DNA of 64,000 nt, taken from the NCBI GenBank assembly GCA_943736015.1, contig OX031058.1, forward strand, positions 16,951,001-17,015,000, given 5' to 3'. This DNA comes from Tridacna crocea (taxonomy: Eukaryota > Mollusca > Bivalvia > Cardiida > Cardiidae). The translations under genes were made by a program, and so were the position numbers. Positions 53,237 to 63,102 of this stretch are shown piece by piece. The notes under the pieces were generated by a model that saw nothing but the letters and a program-made list of their open reading frames with translations, did no database searches and had not been told where the DNA came from. Each line of letters begins with the position of its first letter. The first letter of the stretch is position 1.

Positions 53237-53356
53237 TTAACCCTTTTCCAAACAATCCCTGGTTTTTATGACCCTGAGATAGAAGCCTTTTGTACACTTT
53301 GTGGAAAAAGGAGAAAATGCTGGTTTTCTACCCTGCTGGAAACAAATTTCAATTGG
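53237..53356 (+). mobile_element. PB-A left part just upstream of the exon
   Basis: TTAACCCTTTTCCAAAC, CCCTGGTTTTTATGACC and GAGAAAATGCTGG, then the right hairpin arm is missing; ends in CTGCTGGAAAC. Confidence 0.75.
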
Positions 53357-53435
53357 AAGAGGGAGAAAATGCTGAAAGCCAACAATTTCTTCTACCTTAT
53401 TAAAGACAGGAACCATTCACATTTTTTCAACAGCA

Positions 53436-53492
53436 TAAGATCAGACTGCACAGACTCTGCTGTCTGATTCTGTATATTATTCTGTCTGCTTT
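53436..53492. repeat. Palindrome, GATCAGACTGCACA family
   Basis: AAGATCAGACTGCACAGA faces TCTGCTGTCTGATTCTG. Confidence 0.6.
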
Positions 53493-53661
53493 GGTTAAAC
53501 CTGTAAGATAATAAGGGTCATTCTTACATTTGCATGAAGTGTCATCATGGATCAGCCAGCGCCGTCCGCACACTTTAATCTGAGAAGGCACTTTATGTCT
53601 ACATTAGATTTTGTTCCTCAGTAGACTTGCGCAAAACAGAAAAATTATGTAAAATCAGAGA

Positions 53662-53713
53662 GTGTCATTTGGATTAGTCTGCCCAGACTAGCCAGGCTAA
53701 TCCAAGACGACAC
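53662..53713. repeat. Small palindrome, GGATTAG type
   Basis: GTGTCATTTGGATTAG faces CTAATCCAAGACGACAC across a short loop (GTCTGCCCAGACTAGCCAGG). Confidence 0.65.
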
Positions 53714-53758
53714 TTTCTGCCAATGTCTGAATGCCCCTTTTTGCCTGTTGTAAGCCCG

Positions 53759-53980
53759 ATAACTCATTACCAAACACAATATTTTAGGCTTGTCCAAAAC
53801 GAAAGCATTTGCAGATGACAAAGTAAAAGTGACTGAAAATTTGTTCTGCGAAGGGTAGAAAATATTGTGGGAAAAGGAGAAAATGCTGATTACCAGCATT
53901 TTCTCCTTTTCCCACAATGTTTTCTACAGGATTCTTTCTCAGGGGGCGTCAAAAATAGGGATTGTGTGGTAATGGGATAA
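53759..53980 (-). mobile_element. PB-A MITE flanked by matching ATAA
   Basis: ATAACTCATTACCAAAC to GTGTGGTAATGGGATAA; both quartets are ATAA rather than TTAA. CATTACC subtype; hairpin centre GCTGATTACCAGC. Confidence 0.9.
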
Positions 53981-55085
53981 TCATCTGAACCTTATTCCTT
54001 TTTTTATCAACAAAATGCTTCCAAAATAAATGCAACTCTAAAAAATTTATTTAATGGAAAAGAGATCACAAGGAAGAAATAATTAAGTAATAAAAATTAA
54101 TAATATACAATCCTAAAAATTTTCATGATAAAAGTTGGCTACCTGCAATAAAATAAGACTTAGTTTCATACCTATTTTATGTGATTCATTTCACCCTTTT
54201 ATTAAGTCATACACATTATATACTATATCAATTTCATTCCATCATAAATGATATTTCTAATATTTTACTAAGAAACACTGGCTTGATAGAATATTAATCA
54301 ACCTTCATCAAGTCTCGATTAATTTTTCCATTAAACAGCACAAGCAGACCAAAAACAAAATGGAGAAACTGTGATTAACAGGAAGATCATTTTACAGTTT
54401 TAGAAAAACAATGTAGGAAAAGGATAACTGCTTGAAATATCTCATTTTCCCACAATCTGTTTTGACAAGACGGGTGTAAAAAATATTTGAGCTCTGCTCT
54501 GGAAAAAGGAAGCTTAATGTATCTCCTCAATTCATTGTACCAATCCATTAAACACAATTATGGATACCACATAAATCCAACCAACACAATCATGGGATAG
54601 TCTGGTCCACTGACAAGCAGGGAACTGACCAATAACACAAAAATTTAACCTAGGTCAGCCTGCAGGAACAGCACAGGCTGACTGACCTAGGTGGCTACTT
54701 TTTGCAGAGTGACTAAGACCCATTTTTAAAGATAATTCATTTCTATATTCATACATTGCTGAGAAGTTGTATAATTCAAAGAAAAAAAAATATAGTCATA
54801 TTAGCTTCATGGCTAGACAAGATTTCACATTTAATTCCAATAAATTACATTTCTTTTGAAGACACAAACTTTGTAAAATGGTCTGAAATTGCACTGAAGT
54901 TTGAATTTATTCATAAAAGTAAATATAACAGAACATTATATAAATTGATGTTTGTTTCAATTTAGCCTGCATTTGTAAGGTCTTATAAACCAAGGATGAA
55001 AAGTTTTATCAAAGATTTACTAACCCTAAACACAATTCAATTTTTAGTTTCTCTGTTTTTTTTTTAACCAACTGCTTCGTACTGT
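53981..55085. other. Mostly unclassified; small palindrome 54648-54692
   Basis: ACCTAGGTCAGCCTG faces CAGGCTGACTGACCTAGGT (54648-54692). A decayed PB-type hairpin lies at 54405-54455. Otherwise very AT-rich with nothing recognised. Confidence 0.5.
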
Positions 55086-55312
55086 TTAACCCATTACCAA
55101 ATGACAAAATTTTAGATCTGTCAAAATTGAAAGGAATACCAGACGACAAAATAAAAGTGACTGAAAATTTAAAATTTGTTTATGAAGGGTAGAAAACATT
55201 GTGGGAGAAGGAGAAAATGCTGGTTACCAGCATTTTCTCCTTTTCCCACAAGTTTTCTTAAGGCTTCTTTCTCAGGGTCGTTAAAACTAGGGATTGTGTG
55301 GTAATGGGTTAA
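55086..55312 (-). mobile_element. PB-A MITE, full length, CATTACC subtype
   Basis: TTAACCCATTACCAAATGAC to GTGTGGTAATGGGTTAA; near-perfect hairpin. Confidence 0.92.
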
Positions 55313-55627
55313 GTGTTTGAAACTTATCATTCACCAAGGTTTTTACCATAATCATAACTGCTGCAAAAAACTGTGAAAAAAACAGGGAAACCCACACCTA
55401 CAGCTTCAAACTTTTCAATTTCCATCTATATTTCATTTAAGTGCATTCAAACTTATAACGGTTCTGGGTAAAACACCAGCTTGACCTTTATAGTGCTAAA
55501 TAATGAATCGATTCAGTGCAAAAAATCAGGATACTGCAATTTTCCAGTCTCTTTTGTACAACACACTCTGGTTACAAGCATTTTCTTTTCCCCACACTGT
55601 TTGCAAAGCATTTCTCTTCAAGATCAT
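55313..55627. other. Unclassified; PB-A remnant at 55560-55627
   Basis: The remnant keeps CTGGTTACAAGCATTTTC and CCCACACTGTTTGC. Confidence 0.45.
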
Positions 55628-55853
55628 TTAAAACTCTACCACACAATCCCAAGTATTAACGACCCCAAGGAAGATGCCTTTTGAAAACATTGTTGGAGAA
55701 GGAGAAAATGCTGGTAACCAGCATTTTCTCCTTTTCCAACAATGTTTTCTATCTTTTCAGAAACAAACTATTTAATGCATGTTTAATTTGTCGTCTGCAA
55801 ATGCTTTGAATTTGGATGGGTCTTAAAAATTTCCTTGTGTGGTTACCAGTTAA
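55628..55853 (+). mobile_element. PB-A MITE
   Basis: TTAAAACTCTACCACAC to TTGTGTGGTTACCAGTTAA; perfect hairpin with compensated ACATTGTTGGAGAAGG-type arm. Confidence 0.88.
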
Positions 55854-56171
55854 ACACTGAATTGCTTGATGAGGAACGAGGCATAAAGTTTCTGAACCAC
55901 TGCCTCAGACTGGTGCCGATGGTCTCAATTTTTTTCCAGAATCTCAGTCTGCGTATATTGGAGAAATCTGACCAAAATGACTAAGACTCCCATGTGCCAT
56001 ATTTACTCCTATTTGCTCATATTTTCTCCCAGAAAAACCAATTTATCCAAGGAAGTTATAATGTACTGCAAATAAATAGTAAATCATCCCACTTACAATG
56101 CTTGTTACTTTGTGCCCCAATAAATAGTATCTCCTGAATTTGATCCTTCACCTTGTGATTCCATGTTTTCT
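55854..56171. other. Unclassified, no gene seen
   Basis: Spacer. Confidence 0.3.
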
Positions 56172-56406
56172 TTAACTCTTTACCACACAAGAAAATTTTA
56201 GACTGGTCCAAATTGAAAGCATTTGCAGAAGACAAAACAAAGTTGACTCAAAAATAGAAATTTGTTCTGGGAAGGGTAGAAAACACTGTGGGAAAAGGAG
56301 AAAATGCTGGTTACCAGCATTTTCTCCTTTTCCCACAGTGTTTTCAAAAGATTTCTTTCTCGGGGGGGGGGGGGTCAAAAGTAGGGATTGTGTGGTAATG
56401 GGTTAA
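56172..56406 (-). mobile_element. PB-A MITE with G13 expansion
   Basis: TTAACTCTTTACCACAC to GTGTGGTAATGGGTTAA; perfect hairpin. The usual CTCGGGG... tract has grown to 13 G (56362-56374). Confidence 0.92.
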
Positions 56407-56454
56407 GAGTATGAAAATGACAACTTTCCAATGCATTATGGTATGCTGCATTTG

Positions 56455-56796
56455 TCCCATTTCCTTCAATATCTTCTATCTTTTCAGAGGCAAACCCAAA
56501 CATTGCAGCAAAGTGTGTCATCTGCAATTACCTTAGATTTGGATGAGTCTAACATGTTATTGTTTGGGGTACCCTTTACTGCACTACTCAAAGTTTTAAC
56601 GATCCTGAAAAAGATGGCTTTTGAAGATATACGGAAAAGAAGAAAATGCTGGAAATGCTGTTAGCTAGCAATTTCCCCTTTTGACACAATTTTTTTTCCA
56701 CCCAATTAGGAACAAAAGTTATTACTTGAGCTACAACTAATTTTGTCTGAAAATGCTTTCTGTATAATCAAGCCCAAGTCTTTGGTAGAGTGAGAC
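56455..56796 (+). mobile_element. Two decayed PB-A copies
   Basis: 56455-56569 keeps the right half (GTCATCTGCAATTACC, TTGTTTGGGG). 56570-56796 keeps ACCCTTTACTGCACTACTC and a hairpin with a duplicated AAATGCTGG. Confidence 0.65.
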
Positions 56797-57025
56797 TTAA
56801 CTCTTTACAAAACAACAAAATTTAAGACTGATCCAAATTGGAAGCATTTGCAGACAACAATTCACATGTGGCTGATTTGATAGAATTTGTAAATGACAGT
56901 CCAGAAATCATTTTTGGAAAAGGAGAAAATGCTGGTCACCAGCATTTTCTCCTTTTCTCACAATGTTTTCAAAAGCCTTGTTTTTCAGGGTGGTTAATAC
57001 TTGGAATTGTTTGGAAAAGAATTAA
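56797..57025 (-). mobile_element. PB-A MITE, full length
   Basis: TTAACTCTTTACAAAACAAC to TTGTTTGGAAAAGAATTAA; hairpin centre GCTGGTCACCAGC. Confidence 0.9.
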
Positions 57026-57418
57026 TTCAACCCTCAAAGTTCATGTACAGTTTTAGACTTAATTAAGCAGGCACTGTAGATTTAGATCAAAACGCAAAGA
57101 ACTTGCAGACAGGCTTTGGATCCTTATGTCCCCTTCCTTTTGAGGCTGTCTAAAATGTTGGCCTCAATAATTCGATTATTTTCTGGCCTTTCTATATGAC
57201 TGAATCGCCCACCACACTGACTTGGCATTGTCTGGGTTGCTCCTTTACTTTACTCCTTTGATTAATTAACTAATTAAAATCTGGCACAAATTAAAAATTA
57301 CACAAAGAATAGGAAAATCATTTCTTAAATTTATATAAAAAAAATTGCAGAAAACCAAGCAACTTCTGCTATTTCCTATATTGTCTGGGTGCTATAGTTG
57401 CATAAGTTTGCTAATGGA
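57026..57418. other. Unclassified, no gene seen
   Basis: Spacer. Confidence 0.3.
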
Positions 57419-57624
57419 TTAACTTATTACCAGACAACAACGTTTTAGATCTGTCCAAATTGCAATCTTTTAAAGGCAGAAAAATGAATCATAGCCAAGG
57501 TGACTTTATCTTTTGAAGAACAGAAAAATTTGTGAACCAAATGCTGAGTAACCTTTATTTTTTCTTTCAAACCCCTTCTTATCATAAGATCATTTCAAGT
57601 TCAGAATGTATTATAAAGGGTTAA
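57419..57624 (-). mobile_element. PB-A MITE, decayed
   Basis: TTAACTTATTACCAGACAAC to ATTATAAAGGGTTAA; hairpin reduced to AATGCTGAGTAACC; right TTAA shared with PB-B. Confidence 0.75.
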
Positions 57625-57849
57625 CCCTTTACTCCATAGATACTCATTTCTACGCATTGCTCGTTGGAGCCTTTGGAAAACATTGTGGCAAAAGATGAAA
57701 TTGCTCGTGACGAGCAATTTCACCTTTTGCCACAATATTTTCTACACTATCAAAAGGTGTCATATACACATAAGAAACGGTTTCATCCTTGCTGTTATTT
57801 AGGGTCAATTAGGGATACCACAGAAATGCCTTATGGGGTAAAGGGTTAA
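57621..57849 (+). mobile_element. PB-B MITE, full length
   Basis: TTAACCCTTTACTCCATAG to TATGGGGTAAAGGGTTAA; hairpin centre GCTCGTGACGAGC; arm ATCCTTGCTGTTATTTAGGG. Very close to 51541-51770. Confidence 0.93.
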
Positions 57850-58248
57850 CTAATTTCCTGATAAGATATTGATTTCATATTTTAATGGGGAAGGAGTTTT
57901 AGCCTTTCCCACCCATTGGGCTTCTTCTGGTAATTTTCCAACACTGTGATTATTAAAAAAAAAACAATGTGGAAATCTTTGGTATCTTCATGCCAAATGC
58001 TGGCCCTTGCATGGTAGCATAGATTGCAACCAATAGAAAATGTAATTTCATTTTCTTGGCGCCATCAAAAAAATGACTGTTGTAATGTCTCTGGTTTCAA
58101 ACTGAAGATTTCTGATACATGTATTTATATCTTAAGCTATCTTTATTAGTAATTTATCTATGATGACACAGCAGACTCAATTTTGAACCGTTCTACAGCG
58201 TATCAAATTATTCTAGCATTTTTTTTCTTTCGTTGTAAGGATGTATCT
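57850..58248. other. Unclassified, no gene seen
   Basis: Spacer; nothing recognised. Confidence 0.3.
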
Positions 58249-58477
58249 TTAACCCCTTACCAGACAATTCCTAGTTTTTACGACCCTGAGAAAGAAGCCT
58301 TTTGAAAACATTGTGGGAAAAGGAGAAAATGCTGGTAACCAGCATTTTCTCCTTTTCCCAAAATGTTTTCTACCCTGCTGGAAACAATCTTCAATTTTTG
58401 AGTTACATTTATTTTGTCGTTTGCAAGTGCTTTCAATTTGGACCAGTTTAAAATCTTATCGTTTGGGAAAGGAATAA
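58249..58477 (+). mobile_element. PB-A MITE, full length
   Basis: TTAACCCCTTACCAGACAAT to ATCGTTTGGGAAAGGAATAA; CTGCTGGAAAC arm; near-perfect hairpin. Confidence 0.92.
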
Positions 58478-58835
58478 GGAGTACTTGAAACAACGGGAAA
58501 AATTATATTGACAAGAATGGAATATATGTCATTTTTTTCTTTATTAATCAATGCCTGTTCATTTTTTTCATTCCAGAAAAATTAGGCTTTGACAATGAAA
58601 TCAGCCATTATGGCATTAATTAAACCATTGCTTAAAACTCAGTTAATTGTAATTCTACCCAGATCATTCATTTAAATCATTCCTACTCTTTCTTTAATAT
58701 TGGAATCGCTATCGATGATCCTGAGAAATAGGAGACAGAAAAGATTAACAGCGTAAATTTGCCTGAGCAAATAGGCAAGGACCCTTAGAATAAACAGGTC
58801 TTTATTTAGTCCACAGAATCCTTAGAAAAATCATT
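58478..58835. other. Unclassified, no gene seen
   Basis: Spacer. Confidence 0.3.
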
Positions 58836-59142
58836 AGTCGCCGCGCAGAAGCGCGCGACTATATTTTTAATAGTTTTTCGAGTTAGGACATGGATAGTGG
58901 GAATTTCGTTTTTTTAGGGATGTTAGGTTAACAAGGAATCTTTCTAACGTTACTTCGCCTTAAACTGGCTTTTTAATTCATTCTTAAACTACGAAATTGC
59001 AATACGATACTATTTTTGTTCTATTAATACTTACAACATCAAAAAACCGCCTAATTATTTCTTTTATTGTCGCTATTCGTGTGAAATGGACTCGTCCACA
59101 TAAATGCCTTGTTTCCATTGGTCAAGGCTGTACAGGTTTCCA

Positions 59143-59258
59143 GTCATTTCGTACCTTGTTAATTTCGTACCTAGGTCATTTCGTACGATTTTGGTCATTT
59201 CGTACCTACTTATACTTTCAATTTTGGTCATTTCGTACCCAGTTGGTCGTTTCGTACA
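59143..59258 (+). repeat. Irregular short repeat GTCATTTCGTACC
   Basis: TTTCGTAC occurs six times (near 59147, 59163, 59177, 59196, 59232, 59252) at irregular 14-36 bp spacing, mostly preceded by GGTCA. A decayed version is at 60511-60640. Confidence 0.85.
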
Positions 59259-59723
59259 AACTTTGTACACAGGTTTAATAATCATTTTTGATTATTTTGT
59301 AGATAGTTTTTCCTACTATTTGTGTGTTTTTTGTTGAATGACCACTGCTAAAATTGTGCATTGCTGAAATTGTGCTAAATTCCGTCGAAGAACGGGTATG
59401 ATGGTTATGATTGTATCTGACCATTATTGGTTATTTATTTCTAAGTTTAGTTTTTACAACAAAGATAGTTTAGAACTCCTTTGTTTATTTCTCAACAAGC
59501 TCTGCATAAATTTAATTTGTGGAAAAAATCTGAAGAGAGGCCACTTTTTCGCTGTGTTGTTCATAATGATAAAGCGCAATGCAAAACCATGATTCTTTAT
59601 GAACACTGTTCACCAAACACTATAGTCTTAGACTTGTTTAAATTGAAAGCATGCCTTGCAAACTTACGTCCTCTTGAATCATACTTTCCTAGGACAGCAA
59701 CATTTTAGTAACTTAGCCCTGCT

Positions 59724-59953
59724 TTCACCACTTTCCCAAACAAACACGGGTTATCACATGTGTGCTATCAAATTCTTTTGTCAAAACATGTTGGATAAGG
59801 AGAAATTGCTCGTTATAAGCAATTTCTTCTTTATTAAATACTTTTTCCCCACTACTAGCGAATTTTCCACCATTTTTGCAGCTTTTTAAATTGTCATCTG
59901 CCAACTCTTTGAATGTGGAAGAGTCTGATATTTGTCGTTTGGAAAAGAGCTAA
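59724..59953 (+). mobile_element. PB-C MITE, diverged, nested in the Helentron-like element
   Basis: ACTTTCCCAAACAAACACGG to GTCGTTTGGAAAAGAGCTAA; hairpin GAGAAATTGCTCGTTATAAG...CAATTTCTTC. A separate PB-A end fragment (AAATTGAAAGCAT) lies at 59610-59660. Confidence 0.7.
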
Positions 59954-60325
59954 GAGAGCGCTGTGCTAGGGTATTAGATACTGTAACAGAAGACAAGTTT
60001 TGATATAGGTTACTATTCACATAATTTCATAATGTGTTAAAAAATCTGCTGATGAAAACTGACATTTACTTACTTGCCCTGGCTTTCTTGAAGCATTAAA
60101 CAAATTTTTTTGCGGCGACTTTGATGCTTTGCATCAACTTTTTCTTGTTTTTACATTTTAACCATATTTTTTACCAATCACAATGTTCCAATTCTTCATT
60201 TATTATCAGTAACTAGAAGTAGGTCAAAATCCAGCAAATCAGCTATGCCAAAAAAGAATGCTCTGATCAGCTCTGATAGTAAAAGCCATATGAAGAGCAA
60301 GTTTTCACAATTCTTGACCAAACAT

Positions 60326-60416
60326 TTAAAGTCCTTTACCACACAATGACAACTTTTGACAACCACGAGGTAGAAGCCTTTTGAAAACATAATGAGAAAA
60401 GGAGAAAATGCTGGTA
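60326..60416 (+). mobile_element. PB-A left half, truncated at a Helentron-like end
   Basis: TTAAAGTCCTTTACCACAC to GGAGAAAATGCTGGTA, stopping at the hairpin centre about 13 bp before the next element. Confidence 0.75.
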
Positions 60417-60428
60417 GTTATTATTGTG

Positions 60429-61100
60429 ATGTCGCATGAGCGGCTGTACTATATTTTTATTCGGTTTTGAAAAGTACCCATGGAGGCAGCCAATTATTCT
60501 TTAGTTTGCTTCCAGTCATTTCGTAATTATATAGGTCATTTCATACCTAAGCCATTTCGTACCCACCTTTCCCTTTTATTTTGGGCATGTTGTACTCACT
60601 TTGATAATTTTGTAACCATTTTGGTCATTTCACACCTCTTTTTTTTATATCAATTCGTTAATATAGAACCTAGTTTTAATACCATTTTCTTACGTTGGTT
60701 GTCAAATGACAACTGATTTTGAACATAGCTCAACAACTGCTTTTACATAGTTATTACAAAATGTGTTGCATAACTTTTTATTACATTTCATGTAATCACA
60801 ACGCATTTTGTAATACTTGTAACATTTTGCAGGTTTATTACAAAATGTGTTGTAACATAGCTCCAATTGAAACTATGTTAAATTTCGCCGAAGAATGGCT
60901 GTGATTGTGTCTTATTATTTGTTTCTTTTTTAAGTTTTATGTTGCATTCTACAGATTGTCTGGGACTTCTAAATTCATTTCTCACCGAGTTCTGCATAGA
61001 TTTACTTTGGTCAGTTTTGAAATGCTGGAATGTGCCTTATTTCAGAAACAACAGATTTGCGGTGCCATTAATGTTACGCATCAATATTTTCTTGTTTTGC
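60429..61100 (+). mobile_element. Second, older Helentron-like element
   Basis: GTCGCATGAGCGGC...ACTATATTTTT start and GCGGTGCCATTAATG...GCATCAATATTTTCTTG end correspond to the ends of 58836-60150. CATTTCGTA words and AATTTCGCCGAAGAATGGCT (compare AATTCCGTCGAAGAACGGGT at 59380) confirm kinship. Diverged and shorter. Confidence 0.6.
60748..60860. repeat. TTACAAAATGTGTTG direct and inverted repeats
   Basis: TTATTACAAAATGTGTTG occurs at 60751 and 60836; AACGCATTTTGTAAT (60799) is an inverted copy between them, so alternative hairpins are possible. Confidence 0.75.
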
Positions 61101-61377
61101 TGATTTTATCATTTTATCATTCGTACAACCCACTTCCTTGGGGGAACATGTTGGTACCCAATTAAATGAAAGAGTTCACTATCAGAGGAAAAAAAGGTTT
61201 ATAAATGGTACTAGTCAAAGCAAAGATATATCATTAATATGGATGCATAAATCGTCATATTCTATTGTTAAAGAAAATGATGGAAAAAGTAAACATTGCG
61301 TTTGGGTACAGCTTTTCGTCAGACCTCCCGCAGACTGTACATGTCTATGACGAAAGACTGTGGTAAAAGCAGCTGAC
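61101..61377. other. Unclassified
   Basis: No feature recognised. Confidence 0.3.
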
Positions 61378-61572
61378 TTAATTTACTGAGTGACAAAATT
61401 TTAGAAAATTTTGTCTAAATAAAAAGCATTTGCATACAACAAATCAAGGCGGCTCTAATGACAAAATATACCACTGTTAGAGTAGAAAACATTGTTGGAT
61501 AAGAAGAGATTTTGCTGTTTACTTGCATTTTTCTTCGTTTTTGTAAGTTACGACTGTGTGGTACAGGGTTAA
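61378..61572 (-). mobile_element. PB-A MITE, decayed
   Basis: TTAATTTACTGAGTGAC to GTGTGGTACAGGGTTAA; hairpin broken (TTTGCTGTTTACTTGC). Confidence 0.78.
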
Positions 61573-61642
61573 AAAGATGTGAAGAACAATGAGAATAAAG
61601 GAAAAAGAAAAGCTATTGCTCCTGTAAACAGTAAATATTGCC

Positions 61643-61870
61643 TTAACTCTTTCCCAGACAAGCCCTGGTTTTTACATATCTGCAGTACAAGTCTTCAGAA
61701 AACACAGAGGGAAAAGGAGAAATTGCTCGTAATGAGCAATTTCTCCTTTTCCCACAGTGTTTTCTAGCCTATCGGAAAACATTCTGCCATTCTCACCAAA
61801 TTCAAAATTGTCATCTGCAAACACGTTGAGTTTGAGAAAGTCTAAAATTTGTTATTTGGGAAAGGGCTAA
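61643..61870 (+). mobile_element. PB-C MITE, full length
   Basis: TTAACTCTTTCCCAGAC to TTATTTGGGAAAGGGCTAA; hairpin centre GCTCGTAATGAGC; CTGCAGTACAAGTC as in 1842-2069. Confidence 0.9.
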
Positions 61871-62809
61871 AGCAAGCTTCATAATTTCCTTGGTAATCAG
61901 TGAACCTGTGATACTTTTAGTTGGCCAGAGATGAGTTATTGGCGTTCCATGCCCAAGCTCTCCACAAACATAGCCTTCTGTATTTTGCAGAAGCTTGATT
62001 TATGATGATAAGGGGAAAATCTATAATCATGATGAAGATTGAAAAAGATTGATAAAGATCAATACATAAAGAAGATGATAGTTTGTTTTGGGTCTGTGAT
62101 TTACATAAAATACCCATTCAAACCCCATTAGGCTTACCCAGCATGAAATCTGGATTACCATGCAGCTTTCTTAACAAATAATAAAGCTTCTGATCACAGT
62201 TTTAATTATCATTTCCACCATTCAATTTTTTTTTCAACTAATGATTTTTCTAAAACCCTTCTCTCTGATGACATTTCAGACCTTATTTAGTGTTGCTTTT
62301 GTTTCTAAAGGTTTTTTGTTCTTACTGTATAAACTGTGATAATAAGGACCACTCCAATGTCATTATTAATCAAACAGTAAGAAATTTCTCTACGATCACA
62401 TACTTTTAACAACTATTCCAAAATTATCTAGCAAATGTAAAATTAAAAGATAATGACTCCCACAATTCTTCAATTTTTAGCTGACCAAACTTAAGTTTTT
62501 TTTTTTGTTTAAATTGGATGCTAAAGCCATTTTAACACCCTAGGTCACATCACATCAGTCACTACACCTATGCATGACTGTGTTTCCTGGTTTTTTCACA
62601 GAAGTAGTGGTCAACTTTCCTATTAAGTCACTGACTACTTTTCTAAAATGCAAAAGAGATGAGAGGTGAAAAATCGGTGGTAAAAAAAATTGCCTCATTC
62701 GGGTTTCAAACTGTAACCAGTAGGTTACAAGCCAAATGTACTAGTCACTAGGCTGCAAGTAACACTGACCAAAATTCAAATGCTGTAGATCCTTCAAATT
62801 TCAAAATAA
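61871..62809. other. Unclassified, no gene seen
   Basis: 62700-62760 (GGGTTTCAAACTGTAACC) could be a minus-strand B-box of a decayed SINE, but no A-box is clear. Confidence 0.3.
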
Positions 62810-62950
62810 AAAGAGACTGCAAGTAAGACATTCATGTCTAAAATGGTAAGATCTGTCTTTGTAAGGATAGAAAACATTGTAGAAGGAAGAGAAAACAGCT
62901 TAGTTACAAACACTTTCTCCTTTTTCCACAAAAGCCTTTAGGTCGTTAAG
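62810..62950 (-). mobile_element. PB-A remnant
   Basis: GATAGAAAACATTGTAGAAG...CTTTCTCCTTTTTCCAC and TAGGTCGTTAAGTGC. Confidence 0.5.
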
Positions 62951-62975
62951 TGCAACTCGTTGACCTTTTGCAGGC

Positions 62976-63033
62976 AATGTAGATCAAGATCAGATTGCAC
63001 AAACTGTGCTGGTTGATCTTAAATATACAAAGT
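62976..63033. repeat. Palindrome, GATCAGACTGCACA family
   Basis: GATCAAGATCAGATTGCACA faces TGTGCTGGTTGATCTTAAAT. Confidence 0.65.
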
Positions 63034-63102
63034 CTAGTAAGAGAATAGTTTTTCTCCTAAAATCGAAGTTGAAATAGCAACATTTTGATCTTTATCATCA
63101 GC

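Larger units (their letters stand above)
58836..60150 (+). mobile_element. Helentron-like element with TTTCGTAC repeat
   Basis: Left hairpin AGTCGCCGCGC-AGAA-GCGCGCGACT (58836-58860). AGTCGCCGC is the exact inverse of GCGGCGACT (60112-60120), which is followed by the hairpin TTGATGCTTTGCATCAA (60121-60137). The interior has a short TTTCGTAC-rich array and a PB-C copy. No coding sequence found. Confidence 0.65.
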
